Part shown: piece after piece, positions 49,311 through 61,675 of the stretch
Numbering within the stretch: the stretch's first letter is position 1
Layout: every line of letters begins with the position of its first letter
DNA from: Balaenoptera acutorostrata
Lineage: Eukaryota > Chordata > Mammalia > Artiodactyla > Balaenopteridae
Direction of reading: 5' to 3'
Length of the DNA: 64,000 nucleotides
NCBI RefSeq assembly: GCF_949987535.1
Contig: NC_080080.1
Location: 60,238,668-60,302,667 of the forward strand
Made by a program: the position numbers and the translations under genes
Notes under the pieces: generated by a model
Databases searched by the model: none
What the model saw: only the letters and a program-made list of their open reading frames with translations
What the model was told of the DNA's origin: nothing

Positions 49311-49964
49311 GTAAACTCCAATTTCTGTTTTTTCTTGAAATTAAACAGTACTCTGTATTTCCAGCACACAGGACTGAAAAGCATAGGATCAAAGGCTCAT
49401 CAGGTAACACATGTACCACCACCTCTACACTTGTGGGGGGAGGGGGCCAGAACAAATATATCTGTTAGAAATGTGATGGAATTGAGAGAAAAATCAGGTG
49501 AAGAAGTCAACACCTTAAATTGTGAGTTAAATCACAATTTTACCTGTTGTATGTCACCAACAGTGAACATAAAATATAACCAAAGAAAATCTAGGAGCAC
49601 TTTGGAAAACTCAACTGTCACTGACACTTCAATTAGGCCATCTCTATCCAACTGCAAAATTTTTCATTACTCATGTTACTGAGTCCAAGCTTATACTGCT
49701 CGCCACACAACAGGCCAATATTGAGATAGGGCTGTATATTTCAGGCTATAGGCAACATTCTTTTACAACAGTGCAGAGCCAGCATGACTAATAAGCAAGC
49801 ACAAAGGTTAGAGCTAAAGGATTAGATCCAATATGGAGTCAGGTTTGTTCTTCTCTGCGACACTCAGTACACACATTTCTTACCTAAATCTTTTAGTTTT
49901 CCAGCTATAATCATTTTTGTATTCTTTCTTGGTTAACTGTGAAGATTTGAAAGGAAGTCCTTCT

Positions 49965-50040
49965 GTATCCATTTCCTAGGGCTGCTGTAAAAATATTATT
50001 ACAAACTAGGTGACTTAAAACAACAGAAATTTAATTTCCT
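49965..50040 (+). mobile_element. MaLR-type LTR fragment
   Basis: 'tgtatccatttcctagggct' then 'gacttaaaacaacagaaatt' matches the 5' end of a MaLR-like LTR. The rest is missing and a CT-rich stretch follows. Confidence 0.6.
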
Positions 50041-50454
50041 CCCCTCTCCTTCTCTCTCCTCTTCTCCCATCTCCTCCCATCAACTACTCTAGCTCATTTT
50101 CATTTTCAAGGATAAAGACCATGTTTTTATATTCTACTTCAATCCCTCATTGAATCCAGCATAGTGCCAAGCCTTAAGTGTGGGTTTCTAATCATTACAA
50201 TTCTATGATTTCAAAAAATTTTGTCATATTACATTGTGTCCAAAGTCCTTGAAATGGTATATTTTGAGGAACCTGTGAGGGAAAATTTGAAAGCTAAGGG
50301 AGGAGGAAATGATATATACAATATATACGAGAGGAGGGATGGTATATAACAGTAACTAATCTGTCTGTGAGACAATGGTAGGAGTACTGTGAAGATGATG
50401 CATTTTGTCCAACCCACTCATCAAGATGCAGAGTTTCTCATGTAATAGTAATTC

Positions 50455-50670
50455 TACATTTATTGAGCCAGAGCTTGGTGCCAGGCATACTGCTTAATGC
50501 ATCGTACACAGTATCTCAGCTAACCCACTGAGCAATCCCATGAGTGAGGAACACTTTATTCTCCCAACTGTGGCTTAGAGAGGTTAACTAGTTTTCTGAA
50601 GGTCACACAATTAGCAAATGACCAAGCTTGATTTCAAATCTCAGTAGTTTGACTCTAGAAGCACATTCTA
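50455..50670 (-). repeat. MIR SINE relic
   Basis: 'tggtgccaggcatactgctt', 'gtggcttagagaggttaact' and 'gaaggtcacacaattagc' follow reverse MIR. Confidence 0.85.
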
Positions 50671-52234
50671 TCTGGAAAATAAGAGGATGGCTTTGGCTTG
50701 CTTATTTATAATAGCCTGTTTCATGGTTCAAAAACTGGGAGAATTGACAAGTACGTACTTTTTTTTTAAGCACTCCTCTTTCTGTCATCACTGATTTAAA
50801 TAATAAATATTCGTTCCATTTTTGTAAATAAAAGATTTCTTTATTGTATAGTTGCTCATTGTTTCAGAAATGTCAATAGATAATTTAATTTATATTTTCC
50901 CAAATTTCTTAATAAGCTTCAGACCTTTGAGACTTGAAACTATTAACACTATTTCTTTTTAAAGACATAATTTTTCTATTTGTGATTATTAATATACTTT
51001 TTATTTAAGTTTCTCAAGATAAACTTCAGTCAAAATTAGAATAAAACAAAAATTCATCTGTATGCCAACCAATTGATTTTCTCAAAACAGATTGTTTATT
51101 ATCGTTTATTATCTTTATGTTAGCACATAATTTTTCAAATGCTAGGAAATGTTCCTAAGCCTCATTGTTTTCATGTTACATATTTTATTTTCAAACTTAT
51201 AGTTAATTTAAGTAATACATAAACCTAGAGGGAATAAAAAATCCACTTCTAGTGGAGTAAACAATTCGTAGTTCACATTTGATGTTTATTCAGATTTTAA
51301 GATGATTGCAAACGTTTAATCGAATGCTTTAATACTATACAAAATGGGGGATTTGGAAGTACTTAAACCTCTTGTGACTAACTTGTATTGGATTCAGTTT
51401 TGTTCAAACGTTTCTAGTAACTTGGAAAATCTTCAGAAATACCAATAAATTCATTTATAGTGAAACATTAATACAACGTTAATATTATGTAAATAATGTT
51501 ATTAACCAGAGCAAGAGAAGAAAAGGAAATGATGCTTGGTCACCCCCTAGTGGTTTTTCATTAGGGTTTAGCTAGGAGAAACTGCACTAGTATGGGAACT
51601 ACACAAAAAGAAATTACATGTGTATTCACATGTATATATAAATATGTATGTAAATTTATATATATATGTAAAATAGTTACAACTGTTGGGGCCATTTTAT
51701 TATATTGTCTGCATCATATTCTGAGATGTAAGTAAATGACTGTAGAAATAGATAATTTAAAAAGAGTTTCTCAAAAAATAATTAAAATTTTTCTTTTGGA
51801 AAATAAAACGTATTTAAATAGCTATTAGTGGCAATGACATAATATTAGTCTAAAGTTACAATTATTATAGGGTGTTTATTTTACTTTCTTTATTAACAAA
51901 TTAATATATTCAGGAATTATGTTATATTTTAATAATGTAACCAGAGTTGATAGCGCCATTATTTACTGGATCTGCTGATTTTTCATGCTTTTTTTTATGA
52001 ATAAATAAATTTTCAGTATCATTTTATACACGTGTAAAATTTGAATTTCACATATCTTATTTCTGATCAAGATATAAAACATGGCTAAAGTAAATTTTTA
52101 GGCTTCAAAAATGAAGTAAAAACTGTAGGTTGGACCATGTGTCTACTTATTTTAATTATTATTACTATTGTTTCTAGGATGCAGTGCCTACATTTATCTG
52201 TCACTTTATAGTTTCTGGTAGGCATTTATGATTG

Positions 52235-52370
52235 GCAGTTAAGAGAAAGGTTTGATTTTTGAATCCTGTTTTTGCTACTTAGCAATATGATTTGCACAAA
52301 TAACAGTACTATATCTCTCTATGTCTGTGTTCTCATTTGTGAAACAGAAATACATTTCTCTATTGAGAAA
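52235..52370 (+). repeat. MIR SINE relic
   Basis: 'ttgaatcctgtttttgctac', 'ttagcaatatgatttgcac' and 'tctcatttgtgaaacagaaa' follow forward MIR. Confidence 0.65.
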
Positions 52371-52379
52371 TAGGTATAC

Positions 52380-52423
52380 ATGTTAGGGAAAAACCGAAAT
52401 GAACCTTTTGGCCAACCCAATAT
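52380..52423 (-). mobile_element. Mariner terminal fragment
   Basis: The reverse strand reads TATTGGGTTGGCCAAAAGGT and then 'ttcatttcggtttttcccta', matching the terminal repeat of the mariner-derived MITE common in cetartiodactyl genomes. A TA follows on the right, as expected for the mariner target. The opposite end is not visible. Confidence 0.75.
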
Positions 52424-55045
52424 AATAAAGATCAAGTATTTTGTAGTTACCAAGTGCTCAAGTGGTAATATTAAGATTTTTTTTTCCTGAATGTACTTCT
52501 ATCCATATTAGCATGAGCTTAGTTTTTTTTTTTTTCTAAGCAAAGAGTTTTTTTTGTTCCTTAGAATTCTTTAATTTTTTGATTTTCATTTTTAATTAAC
52601 ATTGTTTAGCCTGTGCCCAGAAAGAACAATGAAAGATACTTATAAAGTGAATAACTTGTGTTCTGCTATGATTTAGAGTTTCTAAGGTCTGTAAAAGTAC
52701 TCTGTTGTTTCAGACTCTGAGAACTTTCTGTGAAATGGAGATTTGATTTTTAAAAAAAAAGAGTACTTGAAGGAAGAATGAAGGATTATAGATGTTAGGA
52801 AAGTGTGGTAGAAATAGTATGCAACCTTTGGCAATATTTGTAATAGAAGAAGGAAAGTGAGAAAGTTACTTAGATGCTATAGTTAGAGCATTATTGTATT
52901 CATTATTTTTTACTTTAGAACAAAAAAAATTGGAGCCTGGTATTAACAAGACTATAGATAGATCTTAGAAATATATTTCATACTTTACTTTTAGTATAGA
53001 AATCCAATGGTGGTACAGAAGGTATTTAAGAAGTGTTCTTTAAAACTTTACATATGCCTAGTTCTCAGGGTTATGTGAAGAGTAATCATAAGGTCAACAT
53101 AGTTGCTGAGTTAACAGAGCTCTAGGCATTCCCATTTCTGATGGTCTGTAGGATGTTTACTCTGGAGTATCCTATCATGATCTTAAACAAAATATACTTA
53201 AAACTAAATGCATCAAAATCTCCCATAAGTCTTTCTCTTTTCAGAGCTTCCCCAATTTCTGTCAGTTATTAGTACCATTCTTCAAGGCTAGAGGCCACAA
53301 TCAACTTCAATCTGTTCTTTTATTCCTGGTGGTAAAACTATTTTGAAAATAAAATTTCAAATCTGTGAAAGGTTTTGATTATGTATTTTTAAAGTCACAC
53401 TTGACATAAACTTGCATTTATAACAAGAAGACCATTTGATTCAGAAAATATGTGTAACTGATCCTATATGTGAGATGGTTATTAATGATAATTCAAATTT
53501 CTAAGTAAATCAATTTGAATTACTACTAGGAAACACAGTAACTAGCAGTAAAATTCATGCTGGGAAAGGAAAGTTGCTTTTTCTACCCGGAAAGTCAAAG
53601 TTGCTGAGTTAAAATTTTAAAAATAAAAATCCTAATTATGTTTCCACAATCCCTTTATCTCGACACGTGGAGGAAAACCAGGAGGCAGTATCTTTTAGAA
53701 TAATATGACAAATTTAAAGCTTGTCCTCCCTACTAAAGTTTTCTTCTCTCTCTTAATGATACATGCCATAAGTGTGGCTCTGAGGATAGTTTTAAAAACA
53801 TACCAGAAAAATTGAGTGGTTCTGGGAGGGTTCAATACTGAAAAGCCTAAGCAAGAGAAAGAAACAAAATTCAAGAGCTATGTTGCTAAAAGCTGACATA
53901 GGTAAAAGGACACACATTATACCTTATAGGAGACTATGATAAGAATAATAATGTCAAATTATATTTCATTGATTATTATTTAAATGTTTTGCTTTATCCA
54001 TAATATATTTGGATAAAAATAGTTACAATGTTTTTGTCATTATGTACAAGATGTGAAGGTAATCTGGTCCCTGTTGCTCCATCTTGGTCAAAAGTGAGGT
54101 CTGTACTAACAATTTGATTTAGAGAATATGTAATAAAATTTATGGACCAATGTGATAAATAGAGATTTATTCATCTAGATTTAGAATAATAGGTAGTGAA
54201 GAGGCCCTTCTTATTTGTTTAATGTATAGTCAATGCACATGAATATTCCTTGCCGTGTCCAGAACTCATCTATTCCCATTCATTTTACAGAACCGTCTCA
54301 CCATGTATCTTATTATCAAGTGTGTCATTCTTGGTTAATATCGTAACCCCCATCACAGTAAAAAGGTAGTTTTACAGTGCCATGGCTTTTGTAAGCTGTT
54401 TGTATTGGGAAAAATATCTTTTTGCTACTATGCTTTGAAATATGATTTTAAAAGTTTGTTGTATCATCACTTATGTTGTGCACCATCCATCATGCTGCCT
54501 GTGATTGAATATTGACTTCCAGTATCTCTCCCAAAGGATGTTAATGTGCTTCATTGATCATGCTACAATATAACTTACAAAATTGGAGTATACAGGAAAA
54601 TATGAACCAATTCATTTTCTGTTCATGTTAAATTTACTATTTTAAATTTCATAATATATATGAAGCACCATGTCTTCCAACCAGGTCTTCCCTTGAACTT
54701 TTTAGACCAAAATCATTGCATTTCTATAATACGATCTCTTTTAATATTGAACATACCTCTGCCTTCTGCACACCACCACCAGTGGTGAATACGTTCAGAT
54801 TGAGAAGAGCATTCTCATTTGCACACGCACAAAAAGTCCCATCCTTCCTCTGTCAGGATTTAAGAGCAAGCATGATGTCACACATTGGTCAGAAACAAGA
54901 GAAGACATCAAAATTAGTAGAAAGTTTTTTTACTTCAGTCTATATGTTGTAGTCAAAAAAGTATGTATAAAGATGAGTCAAAAATTTTGAAGCAATAGAA
55001 ATTGAAACAACTAAACTCTATTAGATCAGTAAATGTTAAAAATGT

Positions 55046-55053
55046 CATATATA

Positions 55054-55106
<53 letters not shown>
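55046..55106. repeat. (TA)n/(TG)n microsatellite
   Basis: ATATATGTGTGTGT followed by about 45 bp of uninterrupted TA. Confidence 0.95.
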
Positions 55107-55108
<2 letters not shown>

Positions 55109-57084
55109 CAAGCAGTATGCTAAGAGATTTTTCTTTCCAGCAGAAAGAATACAAAATTAGATTTTACAGCTGCTGCCCTCAAAGGAACTTACAATTTGGA
55201 AGATGGATGTATACACAAATGCACAAAGTAATAAACAAACACATGCTAACAGTAGGAAGTTGAGGGAAGAGAGGAGGGGGTTTTGGTTGGGGTATTTTTT
55301 TCCTAATATGCTTTAGACCATCAAAGCGAGATATATCTACTACAAAAATATGAATTCTTCACAAATCAGGAATAGATCATCAACTGGATATCATGTTGGT
55401 TTCCTATTGCCAAAATTATTGCACTATTATTGTATGTTTAAGTGTCCTCCCTGGATTCCTTGTAATAGGGCCTGAGTTTGTTGTGGAGACACTGGGGACA
55501 TTGAGTTGAAGAAATGATAGCAATAGATGCTGCTAAATATAAACCTGATGCTTATGCAACCATTATACCAAGGGTAGAAGTATCTGTTTAATTCCTTTCT
55601 GTGGAGCATGTACAAGAATATTTCTAACAAAGTGAACTGAATTTGAGTGTGCAGTAGGCCATTTATAGTTGATAGCTTTGGAAGGAAGAACTAATCTCTA
55701 TACATCTTAGTCTCCTCCTCGATTCAATACTCAAGGCTGCTATGAGGACCAGGTACAGAGACCTTTAGCATATACTGGCCTCTCCTGCTTCCTTACTTTT
55801 AAAATTATCCATTTGTAGCACACTTATTTTCTTAAAGTTGTCCTTGATATTTCATTTTAGCCTAATTTTTATCTGCATAATATTAGGGGCTAAGAAGGAG
55901 AACATACCCCATAATTTGTCTAGCAATACTCATTGTATGGCTCTTTTTATAGTCTACTAGTCTACCAAAATAATCTGTGACAATTTCAGAGCAATGTGAC
56001 AGGGTACGTTCAACCACAATTGAAATCAAAATAATTGCCTCAAACCTGTAATATTATTTTATCCCGTATCATCAGGATAGTAAATCTTTGGAGGCAACTG
56101 TAGATAAGAGTTTATTTCCAAGGGACATATTCTCTGTGGATTTGTAACTGAAACTTTATCACTAAACCCTATATTATTCTCAATCATATGCTTTTTTGTT
56201 ATTTTTTTATGAAATAAATGTGGTCATTCTCAACCAAAATTTGGAAAGAATAATAATGTTATTCTTTAAAGTAAGCAGTTTTCTATCCGCAAAGCAAATT
56301 GCCTATCCTAATAGGCAAACTGGGACTTCAGGGGCCATTTGGTATATTGCCTCACAGACAAAGATAACTGCAGGACAGCCAGAAGACAAATTTAAATTCT
56401 GTTAAGAATAGCAGGAAGTATTTTGGTTCTTAGCAGGATAGCACCACTTGTGGTTTTGTTACGTACAAAAGACAAGTCAGCTCAACTCTGTGGATTTTGT
56501 GTGTGAATGGAAACAACTCCCTTCTGTCCTAGTTCTTCACTGGAGTGCTGACATGTGCGGTGCTTGAAAATTCAGATCATTTTATTGGAATCAGCCAGAG
56601 TTTACCCTGGCATTTGAAAAGAAGAAACTATTTCAATAGTACAGTAGCATCCATTTTCATGTTAGCAGAAGGCATATAATAATATTCAGATGTGAGATTT
56701 GTTGGCTATGTTGCTATTATGGTAACAGAAGTACAGTGTGGTAGGAGAAGAGAAAGAAAGCACGTTACATTTAGCCGTTACATTTCTTAAACCTGGCAGA
56801 AGTGGTAGATGAGAACAATTAAGAGATATTATCCCTGTATTAAAATTCTAGAATGTAGAGAATTTATGAATCTCAGATTAAAATTCTTAATGCATTTCAC
56901 TAGTACTCCATAAATTTGAACCTTTCAAAGTCCGTGACTGTGGATGTGTGTCTTTCAACTACTTTTGGTTCTATTTATGTTGGCTGCCATGGGCACAAAT
57001 GCTGTGCAGTGAAAAATCAAGTGGAAAATGGAGGTTTAATTGGCAGTTAAGACACGAATAAACCTTTATTGAGCGCTGCTGACT
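55107..57084. other. Intergenic, no recognised feature
   Basis: AT-rich non-coding sequence with no gene and no clear repeat identified by eye. Confidence 0.5.
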
Positions 57085-57620
57085 GACAAATGCACAACCT
57101 AAAAGTTGAGAATTAATGTTTTATTCGGTGGACTTACCGAGGACTTAAGCCTGGGATACAGCCTCTCAGATAGCTCTGAGAGACTGTTCTGAAGACTTAA
57201 GGGAGGAGCCAGGATATACAGGAGTTTTTGCAAAAAAAAAACCAAAAAAAACTAGACATATCAAGCTAATGAATTTAGTGCTTTTCTATGTACAGGAAGA
57301 TGCAAGAGTCTAAGCTTATTGAAGTTAATCTTTTGATATGCACCTTAATTATCTAGGGGCAGTATCCTGTTTTCCTCCATCCTGAATTCCCTCAGGGTGC
57401 ACTTTTGCAGGTGACTGCAGAGGCTGATGTCTTGGTGGCAGGAAACCTGTTTTTTCCCTCAGGGTGTACCACAAGAGGCAGCTGAAGTGGTTGATGCCTT
57501 GATGGCCTCAACATCCTTTGCTTACTGAAATGGCAGGCAACATTCTTTGTCTGCAGCACCCAAGAAGGGTCAAACAATTTATATTCAATCAGGTTAGGGT
57601 TAAGGCCAATGATACTAAGT
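57085..57620 (-). mobile_element. Candidate endogenous-retrovirus LTR, reverse orientation
   Basis: The stretch is richer in GC than its flanks and holds two related blocks: 'ccctcagggtgcacttttgc' near 57390 and 'ccctcagggtgtaccacaag' near 57457. Read on the minus strand it has an AATAAA at about 57125 near its end, as LTRs do. I recall similar sequence as a dispersed repeat of artiodactyl genomes but cannot name the family. No internal viral sequence is seen. Confidence 0.45.
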
Positions 57621-58544
57621 AGAATTGTGTACTCTAGAATCCTATTAGGGAAAGAAGTTGTTTGAATGTTGGGGTCAGACGTGTTTGTGGTGAGAGTGGT
57701 CCCTTCAGTTTCACCATTTCTATTTGGTTTTACGTGAATCGCTGGTTCGTTGTTGTTGCTCTTGTTTTATTTTGTTTTGTTTTATTCAAATCTTGTATGT
57801 TTCACTTATGTCTCAAGCTAGATTTCCCACAGACCAGATACTATATTTAATGTCTTGAGAAAATGCATTCTTTCTGACCTCATATTAACTTTAGGAGGAA
57901 TTTGTTCTGAGGGCCTATGTATAAGGAACATTGCTCAGTGTTTTCAACTGTGATTTTGGACAAAAATAGAGAAATATTTTTATTGTGGGTGAACTCTTAT
58001 ACTGTTCTCTCAGTGCTGAGAGTTTAAGGACAAATACTAACTCTGAGAGGGTATTGTTTGTTAAGTGGGAAACTGAGTAATGTGGTTCAAGTGTATTGCA
58101 TATTGAATATTTAATTTCACACACAGCCAAAGCTTTTAGGTCATAAGGAGTGACTATTTCAGTGAGGCCATGAAGCTGCCTCTCCTCTATGCCTTATTTT
58201 CAAGGAGGGTTTTATCAGACCTTACATCATAATTTCATATTATTTATATCTTGTGAAATTGAAACACCAGTATTTTGTAGAGTTTGAAATGGGAGTTTTA
58301 GTTTTTCAAAACGAGGACCCCTGGAAGTGATGTCTGGACATTGGAATCTTCCTCAGAATTGAGGGTGGGTGGAACTTCTTTACTTCATCGAGATATGCTT
58401 CAGGTCTGACTCAAGAAGGCCCAACATGTCTCTCAGATAATTGCTTAGGCTAACTCATGGATAACTGTGAATTTTCTAAAATTCAGTAAAATCCTTGCCA
58501 GACTTAGCAGAAAATTAAGATTTCACAACAAACCATTCTCACTT
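57621..58544. other. Intergenic, no recognised feature
   Basis: Non-coding sequence. A short TTTTG-rich run lies near 57765-57785. Nothing else named. Confidence 0.5.
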
Positions 58545-58843
58545 AAAGATATTGATCCAAAATTTCTTTTTAAAAGTATTAGCAAACAGAATCTATTCAC
58601 ATTAAAAAATAATAAACCATGACCAAGTAGGATTTGTTACAGGGAAGTAAGGAGGAGGCAATATTAGAAAACCATAAATTGAAACCTATCAAGTTAAACG
58701 CCCAATGGAGAAAAATAATATCAATACTATCATCTTCTTAGACTGAGAAAACCATGAAATGCCAATTTGTGTTAAAAAAAAAAACTGAAATAAATAAGAA
58801 TTGATGGCTACCTCCTTAACATGATAAGGTAAAGGTGTGTATG

Positions 58844-58904
<61 letters not shown>

Positions 58905-60520
58905 GTACATACATATATGTATATATTCAACAAATATACATATATACACATGTATATATTCAAAAACCTGTATCTTACTTAATGGGAAAGTGAGAGTGTA
59001 AGAAAGAAAAGAGTGGTATGAGATATTTAAAGTGTTGGAAGAACAAATACTAACCTAGAATTCTATATCAAGTGAAATTATCCTTCAAAAATCAATAACA
59101 AAGACTTTCTCAGAAAAACAGTAGCTAAAGGAGTTCAGAGAGAAAGAAAATGATAAAAGTCAAAAACTTGGATCTACATAAAGAAAGGAAGAACATGAGG
59201 AAGAGAAGGAATAAGTGATGGTAAAAGAAAATCTTTTGCTTTTCTTATTCTCAATGAGTTATTTTCCTTTACTTATTTTTATTTATTTAATAAATACATG
59301 TATTTATATTATCTTTTACTTATATTCTTATTGTTAAGAATTATTTTACTTTTCTTATTTTTAATAGGTAACTGCTTCAAGTAATAGCAACAATTTTGGG
59401 GTGATTATAACATATGAATAAATGAAATGAATGACAACAATGTTATAAGGGAGGGGAGAGAAGAATTATAAATACTCAATTATGCATGATTTGGACTTTA
59501 CTAAAAATAAAGATTTCTGTTCTGTGAAAGGCACAGTTAAGAGAAGGGAAAGAAGTCAAATATTGGGGAAAATATTTGCAAAACACCTGTCTAATAAAGG
59601 ACTTCTGTCCCAAATATAGAAAGAACTCTTAAAACAAAAATTAGAAAACAACCAGTCCAACTGGAAAACGGGCAATAAATCTGAATAGACACCTCACCAA
59701 GGAAGATATACAGATAGTAAATTAGCATATAAAAAGATGCTCAAAATTATTTGTTATTAGGGAATTGCAACTTATGAGGAAGTTGAGATAGTACTACACA
59801 CCTATTAGAATGACAACATTTCATAAAACTTATAACACCAAATGCTGATGAGGACACAGAACACCAGGAACTCTCATTCATTGCTGGTGGGAAGGCAAAA
59901 TGTTACAAACATTTTGGAAGACAGTTTGGCAATTTCTTATAAACCTAAACATAGTCTTGTATGTTTAGCCATATAATCTAGTGATTATGATTTTAGGTGT
60001 CTACCAACTTGAGGTGAAAATTTTTGTCCACACAAAAACCTGCACAGAAATATTTACAAGAGTTTCATTCATGATTGCCTAAGCTGGAAGTCACCAAGAT
60101 GACTTTCAATAAGTGAATGGATAAACAAACTCTGGATACAATGGCATATTATTCAGCTATAAAAAGAAATGAGCTATCAAGTCATGAAAAGACATGGATA
60201 ACTGCATAGTGCTTAAATGCATATTGCTAAATGAAAGAAGACAGTATGAAAATGCTATGTATCAATACTATACTATATAATTCCAGTTATGTGTCATTCT
60301 GGAAAAGGCAAAACTATAGATACAGTAAAAACTTAAGTGGTTGCTTGGGATTCAGGGCTGGGACTTGATGAATAGGTGAAGCACAGGTGATTTTTAGAGT
60401 GGCAAAACTATTCTATATGATATTGCAATAATGCATATATAACACTATGCATTTGTAAAAACCCATAGAACTTTACAGCACAAAGTTTGAGCTTTAATGT
60501 ATGCAAATTTAAAAAAAATA
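58545..60520 (+). mobile_element. Old L1 ORF2/3' region
   Basis: 'gaccaagtaggatttgttac', 'gggcaataaatctgaataga', 'ttgctggtgggaaggcaaaa' and 'ggcatattattcagctata' occur in L1 order, with many gaps. A microsatellite interrupts it at 58837-58925. Confidence 0.75.
58837..58925. repeat. (TA)n/(CA)n microsatellite
   Basis: TGTATGTATGTA, then about 45 bp of TA, then CA units and TACATA units, within the old L1. Confidence 0.92.
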
Positions 60521-61675
60521 TTATTGCAAATTGAGGAGACTATAGTAGCAACGTGCACATTTAGCAACCAGATCTTAGTTTCTAATCCCCTTCTCCAATA
60601 AAAGAGCCAGGGCTTCTTGGAGAAATGGCCGATTCTGAGACTGGGCAGGCAATATACAAAATATCCCAGGATCATCTTATACTCCCAGAAAGTAAGTAAG
60701 CGCTAAAAAAAAAAAATCCACATTGGTGGGAATAGGGCAAAGGGGCACAAGAGCCAACAGAGAGAATCCCCGGTGACCAAAGCTGGAACTATTTGAGTAA
60801 TAAACAAAATAGTATTGTTTTGCGTTATGTATTACATATTGCATTATTTAGAATATAACCCAAAATATAAAATAAATATATATGATCCATGAATGCTGAA
60901 TAAATAAATAAATGGGGGAAAAGAGACAAAACTCCATGCAGAATTCCAAATAATTATACAGACACTCTAGCCCTAAAGGAGAGGATACATCACTCTCCAC
61001 TCTTTAGCGTGGGCTGTGCATGATGATCACACATCTTCTTTCTAAAGATCATACATCTTCTTTCTAAAGGGTACAGTACGGAAAGGGAAAAGAATAAAAA
61101 TAACTTTTCAAAGGAGAAACCTGGCAAAAAGAACTTCTGCCAGGAAATCAAAGTCAACATCAACATGACATCAAATATATAGCATGTTGCTAATATGTAT
61201 CTTTGATATGATGTAATGAAAATGGCACTTTACCTTTGTGATCTTCTTCCTCAAAACCCAGAACCTGAGTCTAATCCTGAGAAAAACGTCAGACTAATTT
61301 CAATTGAGGGATATTTTACAAAATACCTGACCAGTACTCATCAAAATTAAGTCATTAAAAACACGGATAAGTCTGAAAAACTGCCACAAGCTAGAAGAGC
61401 CTAAGGAGACCTGACAATATATATACATAATGTGGTATCCTGAATAAAATCCCAGAACAGAGAAAGGACTTTAGGTAAAAACTACGAAATATGAATAATA
61501 TATGGACTTTAGTTATTAATAATATATCAATATTTGTTTCGCAATTCTAACAAATGTGCCATAATAGTGTAAGATGTTAATAATAAGGGAAACTGTTCCA
61601 GTTTTGTACGGGGACTCTCTGTACTATCTGCTCAATCTGCAAATTTAAAACTCTTCTAAATAATAAAGGCTATTA
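60521..61675 (+). mobile_element. Further old L1 3'-end relics
   Basis: 'gcttcttggagaaatggccg' (60.61 kb) and 'ggggactctctgtactatct' (61.61 kb) followed by 'aaactcttctaaataataaa' resemble 3' regions of older L1 subfamilies. Boundaries are vague. Confidence 0.55.
61028..61070. repeat. Short tandem duplication, ~22 bp x2
   Basis: 'gatcacacatcttctttctaaa' type unit occurs twice head to tail, differing by one base (CAC/CAT). Confidence 0.85.

Larger units (their letters stand above)
48479..54940. other. Intergenic, mostly unassigned AT-rich sequence
   Basis: It contains MIR relics (about 48735-48850, 49185-49310, 50455-50670, 52235-52370), a MaLR-type LTR start (49965-50040) and a mariner end (52380-52423). 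The blocks 50.7-52.2 and 52.45-54.9 kb show no repeat I can name and no coding signal. Confidence 0.55.

Noticed and set aside
55033..55263. A 76-codon open stretch rich in I and Y
   Set aside because: It is the translation of a TA microsatellite.
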